A DNA stretch of 64,000 nt, taken from NCBI GenBank assembly GCA_026224825.1, contig JAMFRO010000079.1:1-64000 (forward strand), given 5' to 3'. Shown here in pieces: positions 52,485 to 63,283 of the stretch. The stretch's first letter is position 1. The number at the start of each line of letters is the position of its first letter. The position numbers and the translations under genes were made by a program. The notes under the pieces are model-generated. The model made no database searches, was not told the DNA's origin, and was given only the letters and a program-made list of their open reading frames with translations. The stretch comes from a bacterium (lineage in GTDB: Bacteria; Pseudomonadota; Alphaproteobacteria; Acetobacterales; Acetobacteraceae).

Positions 52485-53840
52485 ATGACCGCTGAAGTGA
52501 CCCAAGACCTGTACGGTATCATCGAAGAAAAAGGCATCGCCCAGGTCTCCCTCACGGAGACTCGCGGCAGCCCCAAAGCGGTGTTCGGCCTGTGGATGGC
52601 AGCCAATGTGGAATTCGCCACCCTCACCACCGGGGCGCTGGCCACAGGCTGGCTCGGATTGTCGTTCTCCGCCGCCCTCACCGCCATCATCATCGCCAAT
52701 GTGCTGGGCGGGCTGGTGCTGGCCTTCTTCGCCACCTTCGGCGTGCAATACGGCCTGCCGCAGATGATCCAGGGCGCCAACTGGTTCGGCAAATGGGGCA
52801 ATAAACTCCCCTCGCTGCTGAACTTCTTCGGTGGCTTCTCGTGGTTCGCGGTCAACACCATCGCGGGTGCCTATGCGCTGCAGTATTTCTTCGGCGGCAA
52901 TCTCATCACCGGTGTCGTGGCACTCTCCGTGGTGCAGGTCGCCATCGCCTTCGTGGGCCACGACCTGATCCAGACGGCGGAGAAATACCTGGTCTACATT
53001 CTGGTCCTGGCCTTCCTGGCCCTCACCGTGGTGGCGGTAAAACACCTCGGGCTCTCTGTGCCGGAAAATGTGAAAGCCGAGGCCGCCGTCGGCGGCTTCT
53101 CCGGCGCCTTCATCCTCACCCTCTCCATCATGGTCGGCTATGTCGTCGGCTGGATCCCCTATTCCTCCGATTACACACGCTACCTGCGCACTGAAACCAA
53201 TGCGCCTTCTGTGAAGAAAACCGTGTTCACCCACGCCTTTTTTGGCATCTTCATCTCCTGCGTCTGGGTCGAAGCCCTCGGCGCGCTGATCGGCGCCTCG
53301 ATCTCCTTCACCAAACCCTCCGATCTGTTCGCCGTCTGGATGCCGGAATGGTTCAAAGTGCCCTTCCTCATCGCCGTGATCCTCGGCACGGTCAGCGCCA
53401 ATATCATAAATATCTACTCCGCCACGCTCTCGGCTCTGGCGCTGGGCATCAAGCTGAAACAGCATATCGCGGCCCTCATCTCTGGCGCCATCGGCACCGT
53501 CATTTCCATCCTCGCGGCCGCGAACTTCATCACCAATTACGAAAACTTCCTGCTCGTCCTCGGCTATTGGACGGTTCCCTGGATCGCCGTCACCTTGCTC
53601 AGCCATGTCACCAGCCGCGTCTCACGCCTGCCGGTGAGTGCGGCCTTCACCGCCTGGGTGGTCTCCATCGCCGTGTCCTGGCCGTTTTATAACCAGGCGC
53701 TTTATACGGGGCCGTTCGCGGTCAAATATCCGCAGTTCGGCGACGCTACTTTCGTCGTCTCCTTCATCGTGGCGGCGGTGTTGTATCTGGTCCTGAGCAA
53801 GCCGGTCGCGGCCGCTGCCGAACAGGGTGTCGTTACATAA
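52485..53840 (+). CDS. NCS1-family nucleobase/cytosine permease
   Basis: A 451-residue, 12-helix transporter of the nucleobase:cation symporter 1 family. Typical pieces are FGLWMAANVEFATLTTGAL, GVQYGLPQMIQGANWFGKWG, a GGFSWFAVNTIAGAY segment, and SDYTRYLRTET between helices. It imports cytosine, allantoin, thiamine-type pyrimidines or related bases; specificity cannot be read here, and no catabolic gene is adjacent. No TPP or purine riboswitch was found in the 133-base leader. It overlaps the convergent priA gene by 8 bases. Confidence 0.9.
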   Translation: MTAEVTQDLYGIIEEKGIAQVSLTETRGSPKAVFGLWMAANVEFATLTTGALATGWLGLSFSAALTAIIIANVLGGLVLAFFATFGVQYGLPQMIQGANWFGKWGNKLPSLLNFFGGFSWFAVNTIAGAYALQYFFGGNLITGVVALSVVQVAIAFVGHDLIQTAEKYLVYILVLAFLALTVVAVKHLGLSVPENVKAEAAVGGFSGAFILTLSIMVGYVVGWIPYSSDYTRYLRTETNAPSVKKTVFTHAFFGIFISCVWVEALGALIGASISFTKPSDLFAVWMPEWFKVPFLIAVILGTVSANIINIYSATLSALALGIKLKQHIAALISGAIGTVISILAAANFITNYENFLLVLGYWTVPWIAVTLLSHVTSRVSRLPVSAAFTAWVVSIAVSWPFYNQALYTGPFAVKYPQFGDATFVVSFIVAAVLYLVLSKPVAAAAEQGVVT

Positions 53841-55815
53841 ACGAAACCGGGTCGATATCGATGTCGACCCGGACATTGCGGGGTACCTCCACTTTGGCCA
53901 GCCATTCCCGTAGCAGCGGCTGTACCGCTATGTCCCGTGTGGTTTTCAGCAACAAACGCCGCCGGAATTTGCCGCGTAACAGCGAGATGGGGGCAGGGGC
54001 GGGGCCGAGGGTTTGGATACCGGAGCCGTGGGGGGCGTGGCGGGAGAGGTCGCGGGCGATCTGATCCGCCAGTCTTTCATCGGCGGCACTTATGATAAGT
54101 GCCGCGAGCCGCCCGAACGGGGGCCAGTTTCCGGGGCGGCGCAGGGTGGATTCCTGGAGTAAAAATTCGGGCAAATTGCCTGAGAGCAAAGCGGCGATGA
54201 CCGGATGCTCCGGCGCAAAACTTTGCAGCAGCACGGTGCCGGGGGCTTCCGCCCGTCCGGCGCGGCCTGCTACCTGGTGGAGCATCTGCACGGTGTGTTC
54301 GCCGGCGCGCAAATCACCGCCGGCGAGGCCCAAATCCGCGTCCACGATGCCGACGAGGGTGAGGTGCGGGAAATGCCAGCCTTTGGCGACCATCTGTGTG
54401 CCGATGATGATGCCGACCTCGCGCCGCTCGATACGGCTGGCGGCATCCTGCGCCTGGGCTGGGCCGGTGATGATGTCGGAGGCCATGACGAGGGCGGCGG
54501 TATCGGGGAAGAGTTCGGCGACTTCCTCGGCGATGCGCTCCACCCCCGGGCCGATGGGCACGAAGGAGTTTTCCGCCTCGCAGCTAGGGCATTTGGCGGG
54601 TTTTTGCACCGTGTGGCCGCAATGGTGGCAGGAGAGCCTGCTAAGTGAACGGTGTTCAACCAGCCAGGCGGCGCAATGCGGGCAGGAGATGCGGTGGCCG
54701 CAGGTGCGGCACAAAGTAAGGGGGGCGTAGCCGCGGCGGTTGAGGAACAGCATGGCTTGTTCACCCCGGCCTAAGGTCTCGCGCATGGCGGTGATCAGCA
54801 CGGGGGACAGGAATTTGCCGCGTTCCGGCGGGTCGGCGCGCAAATCCACGGCGCGCATGGTGGGCATCGAGGCGCCGCCGTGCCGGGCGGGCAGGTCCAG
54901 TTTTTTGTAGCGGCCGGAGGCGGCGTTCTCGACCGTCTCCAGGCTTGGCGTGGCGCTGACGAGAACGGCGGGGCAGGAGGAGAATTTAGCGCGCACCACG
55001 GCCATGTCGCGGGCGTGGTACATCACCCCGTCTTCCTGTTTGAAGGCGGATTCATGCTCTTCATCCACCACGATGAGGCCGAGGTTGGGGAAGGGCAGGA
55101 AGAGCGAGGAGCGGGCGCCGACCACCACATCCGCGCGCCCCTCAGCCACGGCGCGAAAAGTTTCGCGGCGCTGGGCGGTGGTGAGCTCGGAATGCCAGGC
55201 GGCGGGGCGGGCGCCGAAGCGCGCGGCGAAACGCTCCAGGAACTGGATGGAGAGGGCGATTTCCGGTAGCAGCACGAGTGCCTGCTTCCCCTGCCGCAGC
55301 GCCTGCGCCACGGCTTCCAGATACACCTCGGTCTTGCCGGAGCCGGTGACGCCATCCAGCAAAGTGACGGAAAATTTTTCCGCCGCCACGTCTGCACGCA
55401 GGGCGGTGGAAGCGGTTGCCTGGGCGGGGGACAGGACCGGGCTGGGCAAATCCGGATTCGCGCCGCCGAAGGGGAAATGCTTGGCGCGTTTGGGCGGGGC
55501 CACCAGCAGCGCTTCTTTCAGCCCCAGGGCCAGAACATCGCCGCGTTTGGCCAAAGTGTAGGCCGCCACCCAATCTATGAATCGCATCAGGCTTTGGGGC
55601 AGCGGCGCGAAATCCAGCACCTCCGCCACGGGCTTGGCTTTTATGCTCTCATCCGCCTTCTCGTCCCACACCACGCCCACCACCATGCGGCTGGCCAGCG
55701 GCACGCGCACCAGCGTACCGGGCGGCAGCGCCGTCTCGGCCTCGTAGGTAAAGCTGGCCTCAAACTTATAAGGTAGTAATACGCTGATGCGGGGGCTTCG
55801 ACTGGGGGGCGTCAT
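53833..55815 (-). CDS. priA: Primosomal helicase PriA, short form
   Basis: PriA restarts stalled replication forks by loading DnaB. This one is 660 residues. The N-terminal 3'-end-binding domain ([31 protein letters not shown]), Walker [13 protein letters not shown] (about 154-165), the DEEH box [12 protein letters not shown], and the two zinc clusters ([30 protein letters not shown]) are all present. The stretch between the N-terminal domain and Walker A is only about 60 residues, so the winged-helix subdomain seems shortened compared with the common length of about 730. It is divergent from fsa. Confidence 0.95.
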   Translation of the reverse strand: MTPPSRSPRISVLLPYKFEASFTYEAETALPPGTLVRVPLASRMVVGVVWDEKADESIKAKPVAEVLDFAPLPQSLMRFIDWVAAYTLAKRGDVLALGLKEALLVAPPKRAKHFPFGGANPDLPSPVLSPAQATASTALRADVAAEKFSVTLLDGVTGSGKTEVYLEAVAQALRQGKQALVLLPEIALSIQFLERFAARFGARPAAWHSELTTAQRRETFRAVAEGRADVVVGARSSLFLPFPNLGLIVVDEEHESAFKQEDGVMYHARDMAVVRAKFSSCPAVLVSATPSLETVENAASGRYKKLDLPARHGGASMPTMRAVDLRADPPERGKFLSPVLITAMRETLGRGEQAMLFLNRRGYAPLTLCRTCGHRISCPHCAAWLVEHRSLSRLSCHHCGHTVQKPAKCPSCEAENSFVPIGPGVERIAEEVAELFPDTAALVMASDIITGPAQAQDAASRIERREVGIIIGTQMVAKGWHFPHLTLVGIVDADLGLAGGDLRAGEHTVQMLHQVAGRAGRAEAPGTVLLQSFAPEHPVIAALLSGNLPEFLLQESTLRRPGNWPPFGRLAALIISAADERLADQIARDLSRHAPHGSGIQTLGPAPAPISLLRGKFRRRLLLKTTRDIAVQPLLREWLAKVEVPRNVRVDIDIDPVSFM

Positions 55816-55859
55816 GCGCTATGCTTACGGCCAGTTACCGTTTGCCCGAAAGTAGAGTC

Positions 55860-56516
55860 ATGAAATTCTTTGTCGATACCGCCGAAATTGCCGATATCCG
55901 CGAGCTGGCCGCCACTGGCCTGCTGGACGGCGTGACCACGAACCCGTCGCTCATCGCCAAATCCGGGCGCAAGATCCTCGAAGTCATCGCCGAGATATGT
56001 GAAGTGGTGGACGGGCCGGTGAGCGCCGAAGTGGCCGCGACCGAATATAAGCAGATATTGGCCGAGGCCGATGTGCTGCGGAAAATCGCCCCGAATGTGA
56101 CGGTGAAAGTGCCGCTGACGCCGGATGGGCTGAAGGCCTGTTACGCGCTGAGCCAGGAAGGCACCATGGTGAACGTGACCCTGTGCTTCTCCGCCGCCCA
56201 GGCGATTCTGGCCGCCAAGGCCGGGGCGAGCTTCATCTCCCCCTTCGTCGGCCGGCTGGATGACATCGGCCAGAACGGCATGGATCTGATCGCCGACATC
56301 GTGCAGATCTATTCCAACTACCCCGCCATCAAGACCGAGGTGCTGGTCGCCTCCGTGCGCCACCCGATCCATCTTATCGAGGCCGCCAAGATCGGCGCCG
56401 ATGTGGCGACCATCCCGGCCAATATCATCCGCATGCTCTATAACCACCCGCTCACCGACAAAGGCCTGGCGGCGTTCCTGAAAGATTGGCAGGGCACCGG
56501 GCAGAGCATTGTCTGA
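55860..56516 (+). CDS. fsa: Fructose-6-phosphate aldolase/transaldolase (TalC/Fsa type)
   Basis: A 218-residue small class I aldolase. It starts [17 protein letters not shown], has the Asp/Asn site [13 protein letters not shown], the Schiff-base Lys in [11 protein letters not shown] (about 86), [20 protein letters not shown] and [13 protein letters not shown]. Members either act as a transaldolase in the pentose phosphate pathway or cleave fructose-6-phosphate; the short form does not distinguish between them. ATG 55860 is chosen since upstream frame has no coding sense. The stop overlaps xerC by 8 bases. Confidence 0.92.
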   Translation: MKFFVDTAEIADIRELAATGLLDGVTTNPSLIAKSGRKILEVIAEICEVVDGPVSAEVAATEYKQILAEADVLRKIAPNVTVKVPLTPDGLKACYALSQEGTMVNVTLCFSAAQAILAAKAGASFISPFVGRLDDIGQNGMDLIADIVQIYSNYPAIKTEVLVASVRHPIHLIEAAKIGADVATIPANIIRMLYNHPLTDKGLAAFLKDWQGTGQSIV

Positions 56517-57411
56517 CGATTTATGTGTTGAGTTCTGCTCCTGGCTCGGCGCTGAGCGCCGGGCCGGGGCAAAAACCGTTGAGACCTACGCCCGCGATGT
56601 GCGGGCGTTTCTCGTTTTTACGGGCGAGCATACGGGTGAGGTGCCCAGCGTAAACAGCTTACGCGGGCTGGTGGCGGGGGATTTCCGCGCCTTTCTCGCC
56701 AAAGCCGCCCAGGCCGGGGATATCAACGCGACTCGGGCGCGCAAGCTCTCGGCGCTGCGGACCTTCTTCCGCTACCTGAAAACCCGGCATGGGGTGGATA
56801 ACATCGCCCTCTCCCTGATCATGCGCCCCCGCCCCAAACGGCCTTTGCCGAAAGCGTTGACGCCAGAGGATGCCAGAGCCGTGGCCTTCGACATTGGCGA
56901 GGCCAGCGATACCCCCGCCATCCAGGCGCGCGATACGGCACTGATGACCCTGCTCTATGGTGCTGGCCTGCGCATTAACGAGGCGCTGCTGATGAATGTG
57001 GGGGATATGCCGGCCGCCGATGACGCGCTGCGCGTGACCGGCAAAGGCAATAAACAGCGCATCGTCCCGCTGCTGCCCGTGGTGCGCCAGGCCATCGCCG
57101 CCTGGCTGAAACTCCACCCCAACCCCGGCCGCAGCGAACCCATGTTCACAGGCGCGCGCGGCGGCCGGCTGAATGCCGGCGTGGCCCAAAAAGCGCTGCG
57201 TGACTTCCGCCGCCTGTCCAACCTGCCCGAACACGCCACCCCGCACGCTCTGCGCCACTCCTTCGCCACCCACCTCCTGGCCGGCGGCGCGGATCTGCGC
57301 TCCATCCAGGAACTCCTAGGCCACGCCAGCCTCTCCACCACCCAACGCTACACAGACGTCGAAACCTCGCAGTTGATGGAAGTCTGGCGAAAAACGCACC
57401 CGAGGGCGTAA
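56509..57411 (+). CDS. xerC: Tyrosine recombinase XerC
   Basis: A 300-residue site-specific recombinase that with XerD resolves chromosome dimers at dif near the terminus. The N-terminal core-binding domain ([20 protein letters not shown]) precedes the catalytic domain with Arg ([10 protein letters not shown]), Lys ([11 protein letters not shown]), His-x-x-Arg ([12 protein letters not shown]), His ([10 protein letters not shown]) and Tyr (QRYTDVE). The TTG start at 56509 overlaps the end of fsa by 8 bases, so translation is coupled. XerC rather than XerD is chosen by general likeness and is not certain. Confidence 0.9.
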   Translation: MSDDLCVEFCSWLGAERRAGAKTVETYARDVRAFLVFTGEHTGEVPSVNSLRGLVAGDFRAFLAKAAQAGDINATRARKLSALRTFFRYLKTRHGVDNIALSLIMRPRPKRPLPKALTPEDARAVAFDIGEASDTPAIQARDTALMTLLYGAGLRINEALLMNVGDMPAADDALRVTGKGNKQRIVPLLPVVRQAIAAWLKLHPNPGRSEPMFTGARGGRLNAGVAQKALRDFRRLSNLPEHATPHALRHSFATHLLAGGADLRSIQELLGHASLSTTQRYTDVETSQLMEVWRKTHPRA

Positions 57412-57650
57412 GCCAAGGGGCTTTGCCCCTTGGAACCCCACCAGGGGCGCCGCCCCTGGACCCCGCTGGGGCCTGAGGCCCCAGACCCCCCGCTACTTAA
57501 GACTTAAAAAAGAGGCCTGCCTCCGTGCTGTTTCAAACAGCAAAGTGGCAGGCCTCTTTTTTAAGTCTTCAACTAATGGGGTCTGGGCCTCAGGCCCAGT
57601 GGGGGTCCAGGGGGCGAAGCCCCCTGGTGGGTTCTAAGGGCGAAGCCCTT
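57412..57650. repeat. Nested palindromic terminator element between xerC and clpA
   Basis: Arms of GC-rich repeat modules (GGGGCTTTGCCCC, CTGGGGCCTGAGGCCCCAG, and the right-hand ATGGGGTCTGGGCCTCAGG block) flank a perfect 23-bp stem, 57499-57521 with 57547-57569, whose A/T-tract ends make a bidirectional terminator. The loop has its own hairpin GCTGTTT-C-AAACAGC. The last clpA codons and stop are within the small hairpin AAGGGCGAAGCCCTT. It separates the convergent xerC and clpA genes. Confidence 0.9.
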
Positions 57651-59991
57651 AGCTTACTTCCTCCGGTGCCTTTTCGGTGCCGTCGTCCTCTTCGGGCTCC
57701 GGTTTGGGCAGGGACTGGGTGGGGGCTTCGGCGACTTCGAAGGCTAGTTTGCCGTCTTTTACCGTTACCTTTACCGCGCCGCCTTTGGTGAGTTTGCCGA
57801 ACAGGAGTTCTTCGGCCAGCGGCTTCTTGATGAGTTCCTGGATGACGCGGGCCAGCGGGCGGGCGCCGTACAGGGGTTCGAAGCCGCGTTCGGCCAGGAA
57901 TTCCTTGGCGCCGGACGAGAGTTCGATGGTGACGTTGCGGTCGGCCAACTGGGCTTCGAGCTGCATCACGAACTTCTCCACCACGCGGGCGACGACTTCC
58001 GGCGTCAGCGATGCGAAGGGGATGATCGCGTCCAGACGGTTGCGGAATTCCGGCGTGAACAGCTTCTTCACGGCTTCCTCATCCTCGCCCACGCGCACGT
58101 GCTTGCCGAAGCCGATGCCGGCTTTCTGCATGTCGGACGCGCCCGCGTTGGTCGTCATGATGAGAATGACGTTGCGGAAGTCGATCTTCTTGCCGTTATG
58201 GTCGGTCAGTTTCCCGTGGTCCATGATCTGCAACAGGATGTTGAACAGATCCGGATGGGCCTTTTCGATCTCATCGAGCAGCAGCACGCAATGCGGGTGC
58301 TGGTCGATGGCATCGGTAAGCAGCCCGCCCTGGTCGAACCCGACATAGCCCGGGGGCGCGCCGATCAGCCGTGAGACCGAGTGGCGTTCCATGTATTCGG
58401 ACATGTCGAAGCGGGTCAGCTCGATGCCCAGAGTGGAGGCCAATTGGCGCGCCACCTCGGTCTTGCCGACGCCCGTGGGGCCGGAGAAGAGGTAGTTGCC
58501 GATCGGCTTCTCGGGATCACGCAAGCCGGCGCGCGAGAGCTTCATGGCGGCGGAGAGCGCCTCGATGGCGGCATTCTGGCCGAACACCATGGATTTCAGG
58601 TCGCGCTCCAGATTGCGCAGCACTTCCTTATCGTCGGTGGAGATGGATTTGGACGGGATGCGCGCGATTTTCGCAACCATCTCCTCGACATCCTTGAGCG
58701 TCACCGTCTTGCGGCGCTTGCTCTCGGGCTGCAGCATACGCGCGGCACCGGCCTCGTCGATCACGTCGATGGCTTTGTCCGGCAGCTTGCGGTCGTTGAT
58801 GTATTTGGCGGACAGCTCCACGGCGGCGCGGATGGCGTCGTCGGTGTAGCGGACCTTGTGGTGCTTCTCATAGGCGGTTTTGAGGCCCTTGAGGATTTTC
58901 ACCGTGTCTTCGATCGAAGGCTCGTTCACGTCGATCTTCTGGAAGCGCCGGACGAGGGCCCGGTCCTTCTCGAAGTAGTTGCGGAACTCTTTGTACGTGG
59001 TGGAGCCGATGCAACGCAGGCTGCCCTGGGCCAGAGCCGGCTTCAGCAGGTTGGAGGCGTCCATCGCCCCGCCTGAGGTGGCGCCGGCGCCGATGACGGT
59101 GTGGATCTCGTCGATGAAGAGGATCGCGCCGGGCGAGTTCTCCATCTCGGTCACCACGGCCTTCAGCCGCTCCTCAAAGTCACCGCGGTAACGTGTGCCG
59201 GCCAGCAGCGAGCCCAGGTCGAGCGAGAAGATGGTGCAGTTGATCAGCACTTCCGGCACGTCGCCATCGATGATGCGCTTGGCCAGACCTTCCGCGATGG
59301 CGGTCTTGCCCACACCAGGATCGCCCACATACAGCGGGTTGTTCTTGGTACGGCGGCACAGGATCTGGATCGTGCGCTCGATCTCATGCTCGCGCCCGAT
59401 CAGCGGGTCGATCTTGCCTTCACGCGCGCGCTTGTTGAGGTTGACGCAGTAGGTGGACAGCGCGTCCTGGCCGCGCTTCGCACTGCCTTTTTCCTCGCGC
59501 TCATTCGGCTCCACAGGCTCGGACGAGCCCGTGGGCGTGCGCGGGTTGGATTTGCCGGGGCTCTTGGCGATGCCGTGCGAGATGAAATTGACGGCATCGA
59601 GGCGTGTCATGTCCTGCAATTGCAGGAAATACACGGCATGGCTCTCGCGTTCGGAGAAGAGGGCGACCAGCACATTGGCGCCGGTGACCTCGTCCCGCCC
59701 GGAGGATTGCACATGGATGGCGGCGCGCTGCACGACGCGCTGGAAGCCCGCTGTGGGTTTCGGATCGCCGGCACGGTCTGTCGCCAGGCCTGCCAGATCC
59801 TTGTCCAGGAATTCGGTCAGATCTTTTTTGATCTTCTCGATATCCACACCGCAAGCGCGCAGCACCGTGAGCGCATCCGCATCGTCAACCAGCCCGAGCA
59901 GCAGATGCTCGAGGGTTGCGTATTCGTGCTTGCGGTCGGCGGCGAGTTGAAGCGCCCGGTGCAGAGTCTGTTCAAGATTGCGAGACAGCAT
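57649..59991 (-). CDS. clpA: ATP-dependent Clp protease ATP-binding subunit ClpA
   Basis: A 780-residue AAA+ unfoldase that feeds substrates, including those brought by ClpS, into ClpP. The N-domain ([33 protein letters not shown]) precedes AAA-1 with [10 protein letters not shown] and AAA-2 with [29 protein letters not shown] text and IGFG after the second. The end carries the ClpA-type acidic tail and the ClpP-binding IGF loop KAGIGFGKH. It starts 151 bases after clpS ends and is probably co-transcribed with it. Confidence 0.96.
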   Translation of the reverse strand: MLSRNLEQTLHRALQLAADRKHEYATLEHLLLGLVDDADALTVLRACGVDIEKIKKDLTEFLDKDLAGLATDRAGDPKPTAGFQRVVQRAAIHVQSSGRDEVTGANVLVALFSERESHAVYFLQLQDMTRLDAVNFISHGIAKSPGKSNPRTPTGSSEPVEPNEREEKGSAKRGQDALSTYCVNLNKRAREGKIDPLIGREHEIERTIQILCRRTKNNPLYVGDPGVGKTAIAEGLAKRIIDGDVPEVLINCTIFSLDLGSLLAGTRYRGDFEERLKAVVTEMENSPGAILFIDEIHTVIGAGATSGGAMDASNLLKPALAQGSLRCIGSTTYKEFRNYFEKDRALVRRFQKIDVNEPSIEDTVKILKGLKTAYEKHHKVRYTDDAIRAAVELSAKYINDRKLPDKAIDVIDEAGAARMLQPESKRRKTVTLKDVEEMVAKIARIPSKSISTDDKEVLRNLERDLKSMVFGQNAAIEALSAAMKLSRAGLRDPEKPIGNYLFSGPTGVGKTEVARQLASTLGIELTRFDMSEYMERHSVSRLIGAPPGYVGFDQGGLLTDAIDQHPHCVLLLDEIEKAHPDLFNILLQIMDHGKLTDHNGKKIDFRNVILIMTTNAGASDMQKAGIGFGKHVRVGEDEEAVKKLFTPEFRNRLDAIIPFASLTPEVVARVVEKFVMQLEAQLADRNVTIELSSGAKEFLAERGFEPLYGARPLARVIQELIKKPLAEELLFGKLTKGGAVKVTVKDGKLAFEVAEAPTQSLPKPEPEEDDGTEKAPEEVS

Positions 59992-60142
59992 GGTTATCTT
60001 CTTTCACGCCGCAGGACGGCGCTTTGAGTTCCGGGCTGATAAACGGCCTGCCCGGCCGGCTTTCGGGAGAGTAATCCGGCGTTGCGACACGAGTCGAACC
60101 GGGTTCTCTGATTAGATGGTAGCGGAGTAGAATAATAAAGTA

Positions 60143-60490
60143 TCATTCTTTCTCAATCGTGCACTGCAAAGGATGCTGGTTCTGGCGGGCCAGATCCATC
60201 ACCTGCGTGACTTTGGTTTCCGCTACCTCGTAAGTGTACACACCACATACCCCCACCCCGCGGCGGTGGACGTGCAGCATGATCTGCGTCGCCTGGTCGC
60301 GCGACTTCTGGAAAAACCGCTCGAGGACATGCACGACGAATTCCATCGGCGTGTAATCATCGTTGAGCATCAGCACCTTATACATGGTGGGCTTACGGGT
60401 CTTCGGGCGCGGTTTAACAACCACCCCGGTATTCGGCCCCTCAGTGCCTTTGCGTTTGTCGTTCTCACTCATACCTTCACTACCCTGCAC
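60143..60490 (-). CDS. clpS: ClpS adaptor for ClpA
   Basis: A 115-residue N-end-rule adaptor. The conserved core reads [40 protein letters not shown] and [10 protein letters not shown], with the Asn-Asp-Asp of the N-degron pocket and the His that touches substrate. It gives ClpAP substrates with destabilising N-terminal residues. The ATG at 60490 has a GGATAGG site; an inner ATG at 60472 (MSENDKRKG) is equally likely as start. It precedes clpA in the usual order. Confidence 0.95.
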   Translation of the reverse strand: MQGSEGMSENDKRKGTEGPNTGVVVKPRPKTRKPTMYKVLMLNDDYTPMEFVVHVLERFFQKSRDQATQIMLHVHRRGVGVCGVYTYEVAETKVTQVMDLARQNQHPLQCTIEKE

Positions 60491-60641
60491 CTATCCACGG
60501 GTTCGCTCATTACGCCACACCGCGTCTTCGCTGCCTATCTTCAGCATATCGAATGCCGCGCCGTCTTTGAAAGAGTGTTTTTCCGCTTCGGAGAGAAAAA
60601 CATTTCTTCGTGAAGAGACCGTGTACGTGTTTACTGTGCAT

Positions 60642-60687
60642 TAACATGAAAAGGCCGGCCCAGATATGGGCCGGCCTTTTCATGTTA
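60642..60687. terminator. 21-bp stem terminator between phasin and clpS
   Basis: TAACATGAAAAGGCCGGCC with its exact complement, 21 paired bases and a 4-base loop, A/T-tract on both sides. It lies downstream of the phasin gene on the minus strand, about 78 bases past the stop, and upstream of clpS, so it insulates clpS from phasin transcription. Confidence 0.9.
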
Positions 60688-60764
60688 TTTCATCAGCTAT
60701 TGGCGGCCGCCCAGGGGCCTGGCACCGCGAGGGCGCCAGGCAAGCGGGAGACGGGTAGATTAAA

Positions 60765-61313
60765 TTACTTGGTCTTGCCGAAGGTCTCGACCGCGAGCGA
60801 GATGCGGGCGGTGATGGGCGCGATCGCCTGTTCGGCCAGCTTCACCGAGGCATCGGTCAGCTTGTTGCTCTGGGCAACCGCCTTCTCGATGCTGGATTTG
60901 GTGAAGCCGGTCTGCAGATCGACGGCTTCCTTGACGGATTTGACACCCAGCAGGGATTTGCTGAACGCCACGGACTCCTCAAGGGAGGCCTTGGACGAGG
61001 CAGCGAAGTGCTTGCTGATGTCCTGAATGCCGGTGGAGTAGATCTGGGTCGCCTTGATCAGGGCTTCCACATTGCCCTTGCTGAACGCGAGCACTTCTTC
61101 GGAGGTTTTCACGGCTTTTTCGACGCCTTCCTTCAATTTGGCCTGAGAGGTCTCAAGGCCCTTGGTCGCTTTTTCGATGCCCTCGCGCACGGCGGCGATG
61201 GATTTCTCGAAATTCTTCGCGGACGCTTCGGCGACGGCCTCGATTTTGGCGGAGGCTTCAGTGGTGGCTTCGGTAACAGCGGCAGCAGCCGCTTTGGTCT
61301 TGGTGGCGCTCAT
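60765..61313 (-). CDS. Phasin family protein (PHA granule-associated)
   Basis: A 182-residue helical protein of the phasin family. The N-terminal Ala/Thr-rich segment (TKTKAAAAAVTEATTEASAK) leads into amphipathic helices with SIAAVREGIEKATKGLE, VLAFSKGNVEALIKATQIY, ISKHFAASSKASLEESVAF and SVKEAVDLQTGFTKSSIEKA, matching phasins that coat polyhydroxyalkanoate granules. I start it at ATG 61313, with a GGGAGA site upstream. A phaC synthase gene is not in the window. Its promoter carries two palindromes likely to be PhaR-type operators. Confidence 0.88.
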   Translation of the reverse strand: MSATKTKAAAAAVTEATTEASAKIEAVAEASAKNFEKSIAAVREGIEKATKGLETSQAKLKEGVEKAVKTSEEVLAFSKGNVEALIKATQIYSTGIQDISKHFAASSKASLEESVAFSKSLLGVKSVKEAVDLQTGFTKSSIEKAVAQSNKLTDASVKLAEQAIAPITARISLAVETFGKTK

Positions 61314-61385
61314 AATCTGGATTCTCCCGCTGGAACTAATAGGGCTGCACAGCTCCAACCAGACGAGCAGTCACGGCGCGATACC

Positions 61386-61452
61386 GCAGTGCAGCACTGC
61401 CCTTATAGGTCAAGCCCCTAACGTCCGTCAATCTTTTTTGTGCATTGCACAA
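61386..61452 (-). promoter_or_regulatory. Phasin promoter bracketed by two 15-bp palindromes
   Basis: On the minus strand TTGACG (61426-61431) and TATAAG (61402-61407) form a sigma-70-like pair with 18-base spacing. A perfect palindrome TTGTGCA-T-TGCACAA (61438-61452) lies just upstream of -35 and another, GCAGTGC-A-GCACTGC (61386-61400), just downstream of -10. Both have a 7-1-7 form with GTGC/GCAC cores. PhaR, the usual phasin repressor, is the natural candidate binder. Confidence 0.75.
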
Positions 61453-61681
61453 TAATGTCACGGAAGTGAACTTTTCTCAGGATTTGGCCGGATGCGGCGG
61501 TTGGTGCGGTGGTTGATGCCGAAGGGGTTGGGCTCTTTTATGAGAGAATTTAGGTAACACATTGGGTTTACATAAAATCTATGTTTGGGGAGGCGATTTT
61601 CCCTCGACACGGCCCGGTTAGACGGATTAAATGCGCGGTAGTTCGATTGATGTGGTTGGTTTGATAACGGAGGCGCGCTGG

Positions 61682-63124
61682 ATGATGAAGTGGCGGGGGC
61701 ATCGCGGCGTTGTGCCGGGCTTGGCGGGGCTGTGCCTCTCGGCCTTGACCCTGGCTGCAGGGCCGGCTGATGCCAGGTCGCATCATCACCATTATGCCGC
61801 GCCGTATGTGGCACCGGTTGCGGCGGCGGTTGACGATACGCAGATGCCCTCGGCCGGCTTCGGCCCGACCTCGGCGGGCGCCAGCACCATTCTCATCGAT
61901 GCGCAAACCGGCGCGATGATTGGCGGGCAGGGGCAGGATGTGCCGCGTTACCCGGCCTCGCTGACCAAATTGATGGTGCTCGACCTCGCCTTCCAGGCGC
62001 TGGCGCAGGGGCGCATCTCGCTCGATACGCAGATCCCCGTTTCCTACCATGCCCAATCCGTGGAGCCGGTGAAGCTCGGGCTGGTCGCGGGGCAATATAT
62101 CTCGGTGCAGGATGCCGTGCTGGCGATGACGACGATGTCCGCCAATGACGCGGCGACGGCGCTGGGGGAATATCTGGGCGGCGGGTCCGAGGACCGTTGT
62201 GCCGAGATGATGACCGCGCGCGCCCATGCGCTGGGCATGGCGCAGACGCAGTTTGCCAATGCCTCCGGCCTGCCCAACCCCAACCAGATAACGACGGCGC
62301 GCGATCTCTCGATCCTGGCGCGCGATATCGTGGTTAATTATCCGCAATTCCAGAGCTTTTTTGAGGTGACCTCGTTCAACTACCGGGGCCGCCAGGTGTT
62401 CAGCAACAACCATATGCTCAAGACCTATGCCGGGGCGACCGGCATGAAGACGGGGTATACCGATCTTGCCCGGCATAATCTCATTACCAGCGCCATACGC
62501 AACGGGCGCGAGCTGATCGGGGTGGAGCTGCATGAGCCGGATTGGGGCTCGACCTATGCGCAGATGACGGCGATGCTGAATTCAGGCTTTGCCGGCGGTT
62601 CGCCGGACCAGGGCACGATGGTGGCGAGTGCCGCGCCAACGCCGAAGGCGTCCTTCCAAACAGCATCGCAGGCGCGGCAGGTGTTCACCCCGCCGCCCTC
62701 GACCATCCCAACAGCACAGCAGATTGCCGGGCTACAGGTGAGCCAGGCCGCGTCGCATGGCGTGACGCGCGGTACCGCCCTGCCGGCCCCGCCGCCGGGT
62801 GCACCCGTGCAACGCGTGGCCGCCCGCAACGCGACCCATGGCACCGTGCTCGGCGGCTGGGTGGCGCAGCTCGGCATGTTTACTCACATGGCCAAGGCGC
62901 GGACCGAGGCCGTGGCTGTGCAGCAGATGCGCGGCGTCGGCATTGCCCGCATCGCCAGGGTGCAGCGCCACGGCCAGACCATGTGGACCGCCCAACTCGC
63001 CGGCCTGACCTACCACGCCGCCCACGAAACCTGCGACGCCATGGCCGCCCGCGGCACCTCATGCCACGTCCTGGCACCGTCTACTGACCATCTGGCTATG
63101 CTGACATCGGATAGCGGCACTTAA
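61682..63124 (+). CDS. D-alanyl-D-alanine carboxypeptidase with SPOR domain
   Basis: A 480-residue exported peptidase of family S11 (PBP5/DacF type) that trims the terminal D-Ala of peptidoglycan stem peptides. The signal peptide (1-31) is followed by the active-site Ser in SLTK (about 93-96), the SxN motif as SAND, and KTG as MKTGYTDLAR. A linker rich in Ala, Pro and Gln leads to a C-terminal SPOR-like domain (WVAQLGMFTHMAKARTEAVA...), which binds denuded septal glycans. I start it at ATG 61682, with GGAGG about 8 bases upstream. Confidence 0.93.
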   Translation: MMKWRGHRGVVPGLAGLCLSALTLAAGPADARSHHHHYAAPYVAPVAAAVDDTQMPSAGFGPTSAGASTILIDAQTGAMIGGQGQDVPRYPASLTKLMVLDLAFQALAQGRISLDTQIPVSYHAQSVEPVKLGLVAGQYISVQDAVLAMTTMSANDAATALGEYLGGGSEDRCAEMMTARAHALGMAQTQFANASGLPNPNQITTARDLSILARDIVVNYPQFQSFFEVTSFNYRGRQVFSNNHMLKTYAGATGMKTGYTDLARHNLITSAIRNGRELIGVELHEPDWGSTYAQMTAMLNSGFAGGSPDQGTMVASAAPTPKASFQTASQARQVFTPPPSTIPTAQQIAGLQVSQAASHGVTRGTALPAPPPGAPVQRVAARNATHGTVLGGWVAQLGMFTHMAKARTEAVAVQQMRGVGIARIARVQRHGQTMWTAQLAGLTYHAAHETCDAMAARGTSCHVLAPSTDHLAMLTSDSGT

Positions 63125-63283
63125 ATTCCATTTACAAACGCGCTCTGGCGGCCATTTGACGGCGTTTGGCTGCGCTCCGGTGCTCCCCAAACACCGCCAA
63201 CTGACTCACCAGAACACGTTTTCAAACGGAATTTCCGGGCAGTAATTTGGCATTGAATGTAACCAGGCCTAAGAGCGGGGCCG

